A stretch of 64,000 bases of DNA from Comamonadaceae bacterium. GTDB lineage: Bacteria; Pseudomonadota; Gammaproteobacteria; Burkholderiales; Burkholderiaceae_C. Below the pieces are notes generated by a model. That model did no database searches, was not told the DNA's origin, and was given only the letters and a program-made list of their open reading frames with translations. Numbering within the stretch: the first letter of the stretch is position 1; the number at the start of each line of letters is the position of its first letter. A program made the translations under genes and the position numbers. This document shows positions 45,132-54,762 of this stretch, one piece after another. The stretch is taken from NCBI GenBank assembly GCA_947479935.1, contig CANKBG010000001.1, forward strand, positions 106,692 to 170,691, given 5' to 3'.

Positions 45132-45192
45132 AGAACTGGATAACGCCAACTTAAAGCTTGAAATTCGGTTGAAGTAGACAGAGGAAGAAATC

Positions 45193-47610
45193 ATGGCAAC
45201 ATATCAGTTTCCAACGCAAGCCAAAATTGTCATTGTGGGCGGCGGGATTGCGGGTTGTTCTGTGGCCTATCATCTGGCCAAACTCGGTCAAACAGATGTG
45301 CTTTTGTTGGAGCAAGGCAAACTCACCAGTGGCACCACTTGGCACGCAGCTGGCTTGGTGGGTCAAATGCGCCCCAATCGCAACATGACCCGAATGAGCA
45401 AATACGGCATTGAGCTTTACGCATCGCTGGAAGCTGAAACCGGATTGGCCACAGGTTGGAAACAATGTGGCAGTGTGAATGTGGCCCGCACGCCTGAACG
45501 CATGAAGGTGCTGCGCAAGCAAATTGCATTGGCGCGCAGCTTTGGGGTGGAGGTTCATGAAATCACACCGCAAGAAGTGGGCGAGCGTGCCCCGTTGCTG
45601 AGAACCGATGACTTAGAGGGTGGCATTTGGATTCCCGGCGATGGCAAAGCCAATCCTGCAGATTTGTGCATGTCATTGGCCAAAGGCGCACGTCAACGCG
45701 GCGTCAAAATATTTGAAGACATTGAAGTGACGGGTGTGCAAATGTTGGCGGGTCGTGTAAAGGGCGTTCAAACGCAGCAAGGCGATATTCAATGTGAAAT
45801 TTTGGTGAACTGTGCTGGCCAGTGGGCACGCCAGTTTGGCCAATTGGCAGGTGTCAATGTGCCCTTGTACTCCGCCGAACATTTCTACATTGTCACTGAC
45901 AAAATTGAAGGCATACACCCGATGTGGCCCGTGGTTCGCGACCCAGATGGCTACATTTATTACAAAGAAGAAGTGGGTGGTTTGGTGATGGGGGGATTTG
46001 AGCCTCTGGCCAAACCGTGGAATGTGCACCCCATTCCTTCAAGCTTCCAATTTGAATTGTTGGGCGAAGATTGGGATCAATTTGAAATCTTGATGGAAAA
46101 CGCCATTCAACGTACGCCTTGCCTTGAAACGGCCAAGGTCAAAATGTTGCTCAATGGACCTGAGAGTTTCACACCTGATGGCAATTTCATTTTGGGCGAA
46201 GCACCTGAACTTCGAAATTATTTTGTGTGTGCGGGTTTCAATTCGGCAGGCATTGCCAACTCTGGAGGTGCAGGGCGCTTAATGGCTGAGTGGATTGTGG
46301 GCGGAGAACCCAGTGTTGATTTGTGGGATGTGGATGTGCGCAGGTTTGGCCCTTTCACAGGCAATCGAAAAGCGCTGTCTGAAAGAACCGCTGAAACTCT
46401 AGGCTTGCACTATGCCATGCGGTGGCCACGGCAAGAATTGCAAACCGTCAGACCCCTGCGTTGCTCGCCGTTATATGACATTTTGGCAGCCAAAGGCGCT
46501 GAATTTGGAAGCAAAAATGGATGGGAGCGTGTGAACTATTTCCGTCCTGCGGGTACCCCCCCTGCACGCGACACTTTGGACACGCCCGATTGGTTGCCGT
46601 GGGTGCAGGCTGAGCAAAAAGCCACCCGTGAAGCGGTTGCGCTTTATGACCAAAGTTCATTTTCAAAGTTGTGGGTGCAAGGCCCTGATGCGTTGCAGTT
46701 TTTGCAACAGATGTGCGCTAACGAGATGGACGTTGCGATTGGCAAAATGGTCTACACCCCTTTGTTGAACGATCGTGGAGGGTTTGAAAGCGACCTGACG
46801 GTGATTCGTTTGGCTGTTGATCGGTTCATGTTGGTCACGGGGTCGGCTCAAACCACGCGAGACCTCGACTGGTTAAAGCGCCATGTAACGCCCAGCCAGC
46901 ATGTCTTTATCCATGATGTGTCTGCGCAGTACAGTGTGTTGTCCTTGATGGGCCCTAACTCTGCAGCCCTGATGGCGCGCGTATGCCCAGAAGATTTAAC
47001 GCCACAAGCCTTGCCTTTTGCCCACACGCGTGAAATTGATGTGGGTCACGCCAAAGTTCGCGCAGCGCGCATGAGTTATGTGGGTGGGCCAGGTTATGAG
47101 TTGTATGTGCCAGTCGAAATGACGCGGCATGTTTATTTGAGTTTGCAAGCGGCTGGCGCTGATTTAGGCTTGCGTGATGCAGGCTATTACGCCTTGGATG
47201 CCTTGCGCATAGAACGATTGCGCAGAGCTTGGGGTGCAGAAATAGGGCCTGATGAAACACCCTTCGAAGCGGGTTTGTGGGCGGGTGTGAAATTGGACAA
47301 GCCCAGTGGTTTCAAAGGACAGAAAGCTTTGTTGGAACGCAAAGAAAAAAACCACGCCGCTTTAGACAAGAAGTTGGTCAAAATTGTGGTCAAAAATTCT
47401 CAGCATTATTTATGGGGTGGTGAGCCTTTGAATGTGAGGGGCGAGTTTGTGGGTGAAATTACTTCTGCAGGGTGGGGCTATGAAGCAGGCACCACTGTGG
47501 CATTGGGCTATATCCGCGGGAAGTGGGCGCAACAACCCATTCAAAATTTGCAGGCACAAGCAGAGCTATGGGGGGTTCCCATTGATGTTGTCATTGAAGA
47601 AGCGAGCTAG
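45193..47610 (+). CDS. FAD-dependent oxidoreductase fused to GcvT-type folate domain (dimethylglycine/sarcosine dehydrogenase-like)
   Basis: 805 residues. N-terminal DAO domain (about 10-370) with the dinucleotide motif VGGGIAG (15-21) and SGTTWHAAG, where His51 matches the His that covalently holds FAD in dimethylglycine dehydrogenase. A FAO_M linker follows (about 375-430), then GcvT (about 430-700) and a GcvT C-terminal barrel (about 705-795), which bind tetrahydrofolate. Such enzymes remove N-methyl groups and pass them to folate. It has AGAGGAAG before the ATG, on the same strand and 61 bases after the phosphonate-linked transporter gene. A role on N-methylated amines or N-methyl-AEP is inferred. 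Sarcosine or dimethylglycine remain possible. Confidence 0.84.
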   Translation: MATYQFPTQAKIVIVGGGIAGCSVAYHLAKLGQTDVLLLEQGKLTSGTTWHAAGLVGQMRPNRNMTRMSKYGIELYASLEAETGLATGWKQCGSVNVARTPERMKVLRKQIALARSFGVEVHEITPQEVGERAPLLRTDDLEGGIWIPGDGKANPADLCMSLAKGARQRGVKIFEDIEVTGVQMLAGRVKGVQTQQGDIQCEILVNCAGQWARQFGQLAGVNVPLYSAEHFYIVTDKIEGIHPMWPVVRDPDGYIYYKEEVGGLVMGGFEPLAKPWNVHPIPSSFQFELLGEDWDQFEILMENAIQRTPCLETAKVKMLLNGPESFTPDGNFILGEAPELRNYFVCAGFNSAGIANSGGAGRLMAEWIVGGEPSVDLWDVDVRRFGPFTGNRKALSERTAETLGLHYAMRWPRQELQTVRPLRCSPLYDILAAKGAEFGSKNGWERVNYFRPAGTPPARDTLDTPDWLPWVQAEQKATREAVALYDQSSFSKLWVQGPDALQFLQQMCANEMDVAIGKMVYTPLLNDRGGFESDLTVIRLAVDRFMLVTGSAQTTRDLDWLKRHVTPSQHVFIHDVSAQYSVLSLMGPNSAALMARVCPEDLTPQALPFAHTREIDVGHAKVRAARMSYVGGPGYELYVPVEMTRHVYLSLQAAGADLGLRDAGYYALDALRIERLRRAWGAEIGPDETPFEAGLWAGVKLDKPSGFKGQKALLERKEKNHAALDKKLVKIVVKNSQHYLWGGEPLNVRGEFVGEITSAGWGYEAGTTVALGYIRGKWAQQPIQNLQAQAELWGVPIDVVIEEAS

Positions 47611-47678
47611 TGCAAACGGTAGACAGGCATAATTTGGCTTGCGCCCTTTAAGGGGCTTGAGCGACTTATGGAATTTGA

Positions 47679-48506
47679 ATGACTTTATTGGCAATTTTAG
47701 TGGGCACCTTGGCGGCTGGCATTGGCAGCGTTTGGTTGGCCGCGTGGTTGAGCTTTGGCATTGTCAGTCGCTACACGCAGCACATGTTGAGCTTGGCAGC
47801 AGGCGCGCTGTTGGCCACCGCTTTTTTGCATTTACTACCTGAGGCATTTGAGTCAGGCGTAGAGCCGCACAATCTTTTTGTCACCCTGTTGTTTGGCCTG
47901 GTGTTTTTCTTCTTGTTAGACAAAGCCGAACTTTGGCATCATGGCCATGAGCATCATCATGGGGTTCAGGCTTTGCATGAACATGAACATGATCATGAAA
48001 GCCAACATGAACACCATCACGGTCATCATCATGGTTCAAATTCTCAGTCAGGTGGTTGGGCCATTTTGGCGGGTGACAGCGTGCATTGTTTTGGTGATGG
48101 CGTGCTCATTGCCTCCGCTTTTATGGTGGACTTGCGCTTGGGTATTGTGGCTTCTCTGGCGGTTTTGGCACATGAGGTGCCGCACCACATGGGTGACTTG
48201 GTGGTCCTGCGTGAGGGCTCTGACAATCGGAAAGCGGCCGTGTTAAAGGTTTCCTTGGCAGGCGCCATTACAGCGCTGGGAGGGCTGGCTGGTTTTCTGC
48301 TGCTAGAGCAGTTGAACGGCATCTTGCCTTACATGTTGGCCATTGCCAGTAGCAGTTTTATTTATGTGGCCTTGGCCGATTTGATTCCGCAACTTCAAAC
48401 ACGTTTGAGCTCACGTGAAACTGCGGCTCAAATTGTGTGGCTGCTGGCAGGCATGGGATTGGTCAGTCTGGCCAGTTATTTTGCGCACTCTTTTAGCTTC
48501 CATTAA
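47679..48506 (+). CDS. ZIP-family metal transporter
   Basis: 275 residues with about eight membrane segments. The two metal-site helices read HCFGDGVLIASAF (near 138) and HEVPHHMGDLVVL (near 168), the ZIP signature. A long His-rich loop (about residues 87-128, rich in HEH, HGH and HHH) separates the third and fourth segments and would bind zinc or similar ions in the cytosol. It follows the phosphonate arm on the same strand by 68 bases. PhnA (zinc) and the HD protein (iron) need metals, but the link is only positional. Confidence 0.88.
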   Translation: MTLLAILVGTLAAGIGSVWLAAWLSFGIVSRYTQHMLSLAAGALLATAFLHLLPEAFESGVEPHNLFVTLLFGLVFFFLLDKAELWHHGHEHHHGVQALHEHEHDHESQHEHHHGHHHGSNSQSGGWAILAGDSVHCFGDGVLIASAFMVDLRLGIVASLAVLAHEVPHHMGDLVVLREGSDNRKAAVLKVSLAGAITALGGLAGFLLLEQLNGILPYMLAIASSSFIYVALADLIPQLQTRLSSRETAAQIVWLLAGMGLVSLASYFAHSFSFH

Positions 48507-48524
48507 CCAGACCATGGTGCGCAG

Positions 48525-49385
48525 TTAGCCTTTTGCGCAAGCCAGTCCAGGGGTGTTGCACCATTCGCTCCAACTGCCAGGGTAAAGGCGAGTGACGCCC
48601 AGTCCGGCCAACTCCATGGCCAAAATATTGGGCACAGCACTGACACCGCTGCCGCAGTGATGCACCACAGTTGAAGGGTCTCGGCCAGCCAATATGTTTT
48701 CAAATTCAAATTTCAACACTTCTGGAGATTTGAAGAAACCATCGGAGGTGAAATTCTCGGTAAAGGGTCTGTTTAAAGCACCCGGTATGTGGCCTGCCAC
48801 CGGATCAATAGGCTCCATTTCGCCGCGATAACGCGCAGCACCGCGAGCATCAACAAGGGTTAAATTGGGATGTCCTACTTGAGGCGCCAATTGATTTGTG
48901 CTCACCCACTCACGCAAAGCAGGCTTCAGTTCAAACTTGCTGGCGCTAGGTTTAGTAGGAGCATGCGCACCTTGATCAATGGCGCCACCCGATGCTTCCC
49001 ATGCCTGAAGGCCACCATTTAAAACGGCCGCAGCATCGTGACCTAACCATTTCAGCATCCACCACAAGCGGCCGCAGTAATTTGCGCCATTTCGGTCGTA
49101 AACCACGGCCTGCATGTTGTTTTGAAATCCTAAGCTGCCCAACCAAGCGGCCACAGCCTCACGCGAGGGCAGGGGATGTCTGCCGCCGTTCACAGCCGTT
49201 GAATCGTGAGTGCTTAAGTTGCGATCTAAATGGGCTTGATGTGCACCCTTGATGCGAACGGTGGCAAACATGATGTCGGCCATTTCAGGTTTCATGAGGT
49301 CGCAGCTGCAATCAAACACGATGAAAGGTTTGCCTGATGACTGTAAGTCTTTAAGTTGTTGAACAGAAATGAGAGTGGTGTACAT
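48525..49385 (-). CDS. sseA: 3-mercaptopyruvate sulfurtransferase (two rhodanese domains)
   Basis: 286 residues. Tandem rhodanese domains: an inactive first (IVFDCSCDLMKPE near 22, VVYDRNGANYCGRLWW near 95) and an active second with the loop HHCGSGVSA (Cys244). The CGSGVSA loop is the mercaptopyruvate type rather than the CRKGVT type of thiosulfate enzymes. Moves sulfur from 3-mercaptopyruvate to an acceptor. It is the last of three leftward genes with the DMT transporter and the Rieske oxygenase, 10 bases after the transporter's stop. Confidence 0.87.
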   Translation of the reverse strand: MYTTLISVQQLKDLQSSGKPFIVFDCSCDLMKPEMADIMFATVRIKGAHQAHLDRNLSTHDSTAVNGGRHPLPSREAVAAWLGSLGFQNNMQAVVYDRNGANYCGRLWWMLKWLGHDAAAVLNGGLQAWEASGGAIDQGAHAPTKPSASKFELKPALREWVSTNQLAPQVGHPNLTLVDARGAARYRGEMEPIDPVAGHIPGALNRPFTENFTSDGFFKSPEVLKFEFENILAGRDPSTVVHHCGSGVSAVPNILAMELAGLGVTRLYPGSWSEWCNTPGLACAKG

Positions 49386-49395
49386 GACGATTCCT

Positions 49396-50301
49396 TCAGT
49401 CGTTGCCGTGGTTGCGTTGCAATGGTGCTGGTGTGTTGACCATGCTTCGGTCGCTTAAGGCGGTGGCTGCAATGCCACTTAAAACAATGATCAGCATACC
49501 GCCCCAACCGATCCATGGTATTTGATCGCCAAATAAAAACAAGCCAAACAAGGCTGAAAAAACAATGCCTGAGTATTGCAAGTTGGCGACCACCATGGTG
49601 GCGCCATCGTTATAGGCGCGAGTCATGCACCATTGGCCCAATACGGCCAAAATTCCAATGGGTAACAACCACCAGGCTTGCGGCCAGACCCATGCGCTGA
49701 TACCGGTGAAAAGCATCACCATCGCACCAGTGACAGTTGCTGCCAAGGAAAAATAAAACACGGTGCGCTCTACGGGTTCGCCTTCTCTGCCAAGTTCAGC
49801 CACTTGGATGTAGGCCATTGCGGCTATCATGCCCGAAAACAAGCCAATCAATCCCGCAAGCACTTGGTTTTGTTCAATGGTGGGTTGCAAGATCATGACC
49901 ACGCCCAAAAAGCTGATCACTACAGTGAGCACCACGGGCAGTTGGCGCTTCACATCCAGAATTTTGCCTTTCCAGAGCGTGGCACCCACCAAAAACGCAG
50001 CCACCCAAATGCCGCTCGTATAGTTCAAGGTCATGGCCGTGGCCAAGGGCAGATAAGCAATGGAATAAAACCATGCGGCCAACGACACAACCCCCGTGAA
50101 TGCGCGCCATGTGTGCATGATGGGCACACTGGTTTGAAGTGGAATGCCTTGACGCTGGCAAGCAATGGCCATGATGACGGTGCCAATGGCACCGCGATAG
50201 CAAACCAATTCAAATGTACTGAAGTGCGTGGCCGCAAACTTCACACACACACTCATCAATGAAAAAAACAGCGAAGCTAAAACCATCCAAAGCGCTTGCA
50301 T
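49396..50301 (-). CDS. DMT-superfamily (EamA) transporter
   Basis: 301 residues with ten hydrophobic segments in two EamA repeats. An upstream in-frame start at 50358 would overlap the Rieske gene by about 50 bases; ATG 50301 leaves a 5-base gap and begins directly at the first membrane helix (MQALWMVLASLFF), so it is preferred. The motif RGAIGTVIMAIACQRQG near 35 is of the S-adenosylmethionine/RhaT-like kind of DMT proteins, but the substrate is not readable. It lies in one run with the Rieske oxygenase and sulfurtransferase genes. Confidence 0.82.
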   Translation of the reverse strand: MQALWMVLASLFFSLMSVCVKFAATHFSTFELVCYRGAIGTVIMAIACQRQGIPLQTSVPIMHTWRAFTGVVSLAAWFYSIAYLPLATAMTLNYTSGIWVAAFLVGATLWKGKILDVKRQLPVVLTVVISFLGVVMILQPTIEQNQVLAGLIGLFSGMIAAMAYIQVAELGREGEPVERTVFYFSLAATVTGAMVMLFTGISAWVWPQAWWLLPIGILAVLGQWCMTRAYNDGATMVVANLQYSGIVFSALFGLFLFGDQIPWIGWGGMLIIVLSGIAATALSDRSMVNTPAPLQRNHGND

Positions 50302-50306
50302 GCAGA

Positions 50307-51452
50307 TCAGTCGCTTGTTTCTTTGTTCAATCCGTTGTTCATCTTGGTACGGTACCACTCATGGAAGTGTTGCATGCCATCTTCCATGGGACTTTGATAG
50401 GGTCCGACTTCATCGTCGCCGCGTTGCATGAGGGCTTTTCGGCCTGCGTCCATGCGTTCTGCAATTTCATCGTCTTCAAGGCATGTTTCCATGTAGGCTG
50501 CTTTTTGAGCTTCTACAAAATCACGCTCGAAGGCCACAATTTCTTCGGGGTAATAAAACTCCACCATGTTCAATGTTTTTTCGGGACTGATGGGGTGCAG
50601 TGTTGAAACGGTGAGCACATGGGGATACCACTCCACCATGATGTGGGGGTAGTAGGTGAGCCAAATGGCACCGTAGTCAGGCACCGTACCATGGCGGTAT
50701 TGCATGAGTTGTTTTTGCCAGCGCTCATAAACTGGACTGCCAGCTTTGCCAAGTCGATTGGCCACGCCCACCGTTTGAACTGAGAACTCTTTCTTAAACT
50801 GCCAATTGAGGTCGTCACAAGTAACAAAATTGCCAAGTCCGGGGTGGAAAGGTTCGACGTGGTAGTCCTCGAGATAAACCTCGATGAAAGTTTTCCAGTT
50901 GTAGTTGCATTCGTGCAGCTCCACGTGGTCCAGTTGGAAGCCTGTGAAGTCGAGGGCGGCTCTGGGGCCCATCCCTTCTAAATCGGCGGCTATATCTCGG
51001 CCATTGTCTTCAAACAAAAGGCCATTCCACTCTTTCAGGGGGTAGTTTTTGAGGTTCAGACAAGGATCTTGGGCAAAATGCGGCGCGCCCAAAAGGTGGC
51101 CCTCAGGGGCGTAGGTCCAGCGGTGGAGTGGGCACACAATGTTGCCCCCAGCGCTGCCTTTTTGTTGGGTGTGAAGGGAGCCCCGGCCTTGCAACATGAC
51201 TGCTTGGCGGTGCCTGCATACGTTAGAAATGAGTTCGACCCCGCGCTCAGACCGAACCAAGGCCCGTCCGCCTGCTTCTTGGGGCAGGGCATGGTAGTCC
51301 CCGATATCGGGAACGGACAATTGATGCCCCACGTATTGGGGGCCTTGCTGAAAAATGGTTTTCAGCTCGCGCTGAAACAGCGCATTGTCAAAATAGCTTG
51401 AAACTGGTAGTTGGCTTGCGGCCTGCTGCAGTTGAAGACTTAAATCAGACAT
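50307..51452 (-). CDS. Rieske non-heme iron oxygenase, alpha-subunit type
   Basis: 381 residues. Rieske [2Fe-2S] ligands Cys79-x-His81 and Cys107-x2-His110, then an SRPBCC-like catalytic domain whose mononuclear iron site is in LEDYHVEPFH (His198, His203, with preceding acidic residues). It resembles choline- or glycine-betaine-type monooxygenases and aromatic-ring dioxygenase alpha subunits. No ferredoxin reductase gene is adjacent, so electrons must come from elsewhere. The neighbours are a DMT transporter and, divergently, xseB. Substrate unknown. Confidence 0.85.
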   Translation of the reverse strand: MSDLSLQLQQAASQLPVSSYFDNALFQRELKTIFQQGPQYVGHQLSVPDIGDYHALPQEAGGRALVRSERGVELISNVCRHRQAVMLQGRGSLHTQQKGSAGGNIVCPLHRWTYAPEGHLLGAPHFAQDPCLNLKNYPLKEWNGLLFEDNGRDIAADLEGMGPRAALDFTGFQLDHVELHECNYNWKTFIEVYLEDYHVEPFHPGLGNFVTCDDLNWQFKKEFSVQTVGVANRLGKAGSPVYERWQKQLMQYRHGTVPDYGAIWLTYYPHIMVEWYPHVLTVSTLHPISPEKTLNMVEFYYPEEIVAFERDFVEAQKAAYMETCLEDDEIAERMDAGRKALMQRGDDEVGPYQSPMEDGMQHFHEWYRTKMNNGLNKETSD

Positions 51453-51480
51453 GGGTGACCTGACCTAGAGACTCCCCCTA

Positions 51481-51556
51481 TGAAGGGGCAGGAACATACG
51501 GGGAACCAAGGGCTCTTCCGCGAAAAAACGGACCTAAGTCCGCCGATGAAGGGGCA
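51481..51556. repeat. direct repeat in the Rieske/xseB intergenic region
   Basis: TGAAGGGGCA occurs at 51481-51490 and again at 51547-51556 (66 bases apart). Between them is the hairpin CGGAC-CTAA-GTCCG (51529-51542). The gap also contains a -10-like TAAAAT (51596-51601) for xseB without a clear -35. Function not known. Confidence 0.45.
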
Positions 51557-51626
51557 TTGTAGCCTCAGGTCAGCAATTTTTGGGTCAAGTCGCCCTAAAA
51601 TGCCCTTCTTTAGATTGATGATTGAC

Positions 51627-51881
51627 ATGTCCAAAGCCACTAACTCCCCTGCCAAAGCACAGGCCGACCAGGCCCTTCCTGAAAGTTACGAAGCGGCAGT
51701 TCAGGAGCTGGAGCAATTGCTGGCCAAGTTGGAATCTGGGCAACTGCCACTGGACCAATTGCTGACCCACTACCAAAGGGGTGCAAGTTTGCTGGCCTAT
51801 TGCCGTGAACGGTTGGCGGCCATTGAAAACCAAATCAATGTATTGGATGAGGGCGGGCTCAAGCCCTGGGACGGTGTATGA
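51627..51881 (+). CDS. xseB: exodeoxyribonuclease VII small subunit
   Basis: 84 residues. Two-helix coiled-coil subunit of Exo[30 protein letters not shown] then [15 protein letters not shown] (each part is conserved in XseB). ATG 51627 gives a normal length; the frame is open further upstream but that part is repeat-bearing non-coding DNA, and ATG 51618 is a second option. Its stop overlaps the ispA start (ATGA, 51878-51881). xseB-ispA-dxs is a common gene order in proteobacteria. Confidence 0.9.
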   Translation: MSKATNSPAKAQADQALPESYEAAVQELEQLLAKLESGQLPLDQLLTHYQRGASLLAYCRERLAAIENQINVLDEGGLKPWDGV

Positions 51882-52825
51882 GTGAACAATTTTCAAACGC
51901 ATTCAATTTCAAGGAATGGTCTGAAGAGCGTCTTGCTCAGGTCGAGCAAGCTTTAAAGCAAGGCATCGATGCGCAGGCCCCTGCAGGCTTGGGCAACGCC
52001 ATGCGCTATTCGGTTTTGGATGGCGGCAAAAGGTTGCGGCCCTTGCTTGTTTTGGCTGCCGCACAAGCCGTGGGGGTTGATCTGGAGGCTGCCACGGTGT
52101 CCGATCAGCCGAGCGCTTTGGCAGCCATCCATGCAGCCTGCGCGGTCGAACTCATTCATGCCTATTCTTTGGTGCACGATGACATGCCCTGTATGGACAA
52201 CGATGTCTTAAGACGCGGCAAGCCCACGGTGCATGTCAAATATGGCGAAGCTCAGGCATTGTTGGCCGGCGATGCTTTGCAAGCTTTGGCTTTTGAATTT
52301 TTAACGCCACAAGATGCCAGTACCGAAGTTTCTGTGCAAGCTGCTCAGGTTGGTTTATTGGCCCGGGCTGCCGGTTATGAAGGCATGTGCGGCGGCCAGG
52401 CCATTGATTTGGCCAGTGTGGGCCTGCCTTTGAATGAGGCGCAATTGCGCCAAATGCATCTTTTAAAAACCGGTGCCCTTTTGCGCTGCAGTGTTCAACT
52501 TGGCGCAGTTTCTGCGGGCAAACCGAACACGCAGGTCTTTGAAGCCTTGTCAAATTTTGCCCAGGCCCTGGGTCTGGCTTTTCAAGTGGTAGACGATGTC
52601 TTGGATGTCACGGCCGACTCTGCTACTTTGGGGAAGACAGCAGGCAAAGATGCGGCATCAGACAAACCAACTTATGTGTCATTGTTGGGCCTCACTGAAG
52701 CTCAAAAATTTGCAGAAAAACTTTATGCTGAATCGCTGGCGGCACTGGATGCCAGCGGCTTGAGTGCCAATGCCACAGCTGCTTTGCGCGCATTGGCAAG
52801 CCAAGTGGTGCAACGGAAAAATTAA
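51878..52825 (+). CDS. ispA: farnesyl diphosphate synthase (short-chain polyprenyl synthase)
   Basis: 315 residues. Makes farnesyl diphosphate from IPP, DMAPP/GPP in the cytosol. First Asp-rich motif [10 protein letters not shown] near residue 100, followed by LRRGKPTVH, and the second motif FQVVDDVLD near 235, with the substrate-binding Gly-Gly-Lys-Arg of LDGGKRLRP near 48. The ATGA overlap with xseB and 2-base gap to dxs mean one operon. Confidence 0.93.
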   Translation: MSEQFSNAFNFKEWSEERLAQVEQALKQGIDAQAPAGLGNAMRYSVLDGGKRLRPLLVLAAAQAVGVDLEAATVSDQPSALAAIHAACAVELIHAYSLVHDDMPCMDNDVLRRGKPTVHVKYGEAQALLAGDALQALAFEFLTPQDASTEVSVQAAQVGLLARAAGYEGMCGGQAIDLASVGLPLNEAQLRQMHLLKTGALLRCSVQLGAVSAGKPNTQVFEALSNFAQALGLAFQVVDDVLDVTADSATLGKTAGKDAASDKPTYVSLLGLTEAQKFAEKLYAESLAALDASGLSANATAALRALASQVVQRKN

Positions 52826-52827
52826 AC

Positions 52828-54675
52828 ATGCTTGAATCGATTCACTCACCTGCCGACCTTCGAAAATTAAAACGCGTCGACTTACCCCGCTTGGCTGCCG
52901 ATGTACGTCAATGCGTTTTAGACAACGTGTCTCAAACGGGAGGGCACTTGAGTTCCAACTTGGGCACAGTGGAGCTCACTGTGGCCTTGCACTATGTGTT
53001 CAATACGCCAGAAGATCGCATTGTGTGGGATGTAGGGCATCAAACTTACCCTCACAAAATTCTCACAGGTCGGCGCGAGCGCATGCCTTCCTTGCGTCAG
53101 TTGGGCGGCTTGTCGGGTTTTCCTAGGCGAGATGAAAGTGAATACGACACCTTCGGCACGGCGCATTCATCCACCAGCATTTCTGCAGCCCTGGGCATGG
53201 CCATTGCCGCTCGGCAAAAAGGTGAAGCACGACATGCAATAGCGGTCATTGGTGATGGTGCGATGACTGCTGGCATGGCCTTTGAAGCCATGAACAACGC
53301 AGGCATTGAAGACTGCAAATTGTTGGTCATCTTGAACGACAACGACATGTCGATCAGTCCGCCAGTGGGTGCTTTGAATCGCTACTTAGCGCAACTCATG
53401 AGTGGGCGTTTTTATTCAACAGCCAAGAACATGGGGAAAAATGTGTTGAAAGGTGCGCCGCCACTTTTTGAATTGGCCAAGCGCTTTGAACAGCATGCCA
53501 AAGGCATGGTGGTGCCTGCCACCATGTTTGAGCAATTCGGCTTCAACTACATTGGCCCCATCGACGGTCACGATTTGGATTCCCTGATCCCCACATTGGA
53601 AAACCTCAAGCAATTGCAAGGGCCACAGTTTTTGCATGTGATTACCAAAAAAGGGCAGGGTTACAGGCTGGCCGAAGAAGATCCTGTGAACTACCACGGC
53701 CCCGGCAAGTTCGATCCCAAAGTGGGCTTGGTGCCTGCTGTGAAACCAGCCAAACCTTCTTTCATGCACATCTTTGGTCAGTGGCTTTGTGACATGGCGG
53801 CTGCCGACAAACGTTTGGTGGGCATCACACCTGCCATGCGTGAAGGCTCTGGCATGGTGGAGTTTCACAAGCGCTTTCCAGATCGTTATTACGATGTGGG
53901 CATTGCCGAGCAACATGCGATCACATTTGCGGCAGGTTTGGCCTGCGAGGGCCTCAAGCCTGTCGTGGCCATTTACTCCACCTTCTTGCAGCGAGGTTAC
54001 GACCAACTCATTCACGATGTGGCTTTGCAAAACTTACCCGTTGTATTTGCCTTGGACCGAGCAGGTTTGGTGGGTGCCGATGGGGCCACGCATGCTGGTG
54101 CTTATGACATTGCTTATTTGCGCTGTATTCCCAATATGTCCATTGCCTGCCCAAGTGACGAGCGCGAATGTCGTTTGCTGCTGAGTACGGCTTATGCGCA
54201 AAACCATCCTGTGGCCGTGCGCTATCCTCGCGGTGCGGGTGTGGGTGTTGCGGCGGGTGTCGATCTGGACACGGTGCTCTTGGGCAAAGCCGAATTGCGC
54301 CGAGAAGGCGCAGGCTTGTGCATCTTGGCATTTGGTACCTTGCTTTACCCAGCCCTTGAAGTGGCTGAGAAATTGAACGCCACAGTGGTTAACATGCGGT
54401 GGGCCAAGCCTTTGGATGAGGCCTTGATTCTTCAAATGGCCTCCAAGCACACCTGTTTTGTGACCTTGGAAGATGCGTGCGTGATGGGTGGGGCTGGCAG
54501 CGCAGTAGGCGAATTTTTGCAGAAGTCAAACTTGCTCAAGCCCTTGTTATCATTGGGCCTTCCTGACCAGTTCATTGAACATGGTGACCCCGCTAAACTG
54601 ATGGCGATGCAGGGACTCGATGCCCTGGGCATCGAAAAAGCCATTTTGAACCAGTGGCCCGACATTAAGTTTTGA
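52828..54675 (+). CDS. dxs: 1-deoxy-D-xylulose-5-phosphate synthase
   Basis: 615 residues. Thiamine-diphosphate enzyme and first step of the MEP isoprenoid pathway. [13 protein letters not shown] near 35, [16 protein letters not shown] near 68 with the conserved His, thiamine-diphosphate Mg motif [18 protein letters not shown] near 147, and transketolase central region [15 protein letters not shown] near 357 and [15 protein letters not shown] near 410. Downstream, GAAGGG-TAAAC-CCCTTC (54691-54707) and a T-run near 54722 may form a weak terminator. Confidence 0.95.
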   Translation: MLESIHSPADLRKLKRVDLPRLAADVRQCVLDNVSQTGGHLSSNLGTVELTVALHYVFNTPEDRIVWDVGHQTYPHKILTGRRERMPSLRQLGGLSGFPRRDESEYDTFGTAHSSTSISAALGMAIAARQKGEARHAIAVIGDGAMTAGMAFEAMNNAGIEDCKLLVILNDNDMSISPPVGALNRYLAQLMSGRFYSTAKNMGKNVLKGAPPLFELAKRFEQHAKGMVVPATMFEQFGFNYIGPIDGHDLDSLIPTLENLKQLQGPQFLHVITKKGQGYRLAEEDPVNYHGPGKFDPKVGLVPAVKPAKPSFMHIFGQWLCDMAAADKRLVGITPAMREGSGMVEFHKRFPDRYYDVGIAEQHAITFAAGLACEGLKPVVAIYSTFLQRGYDQLIHDVALQNLPVVFALDRAGLVGADGATHAGAYDIAYLRCIPNMSIACPSDERECRLLLSTAYAQNHPVAVRYPRGAGVGVAAGVDLDTVLLGKAELRREGAGLCILAFGTLLYPALEVAEKLNATVVNMRWAKPLDEALILQMASKHTCFVTLEDACVMGGAGSAVGEFLQKSNLLKPLLSLGLPDQFIEHGDPAKLMAMQGLDALGIEKAILNQWPDIKF

Positions 54676-54690
54676 TCTGCGTCAAGTCCT

Positions 54691-54727
54691 GAAGGGTAAA
54701 CCCCTTCTGCAGGGCATTTCATTTTTT
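54691..54727 (+). terminator. weak possible terminator after dxs
   Basis: GAAGGG (54691-54696) pairs with CCCTTC (54702-54707), and T6 lies 15 bases after the stem (54722-54727). The separation from the T-run makes it weak. TACAAT (54729-54734) may be a -10 box for the next gene. Confidence 0.4.
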
Positions 54728-54762
54728 CTACAATCGGTGGTTGTTATTTTTTCGGAGTCATT

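Noticed and set aside
47935..48035. His-codon repeats (CAT/CAC rich) that look like a tandem DNA repeat
   Set aside because: They are the coding sequence of the ZIP His-rich loop with no fixed unit length; not a CRISPR or satellite.
49678..50262. 194-codon plus-strand frame across the DMT transporter gene
   Set aside because: His-rich antisense reading of a membrane protein; no support.
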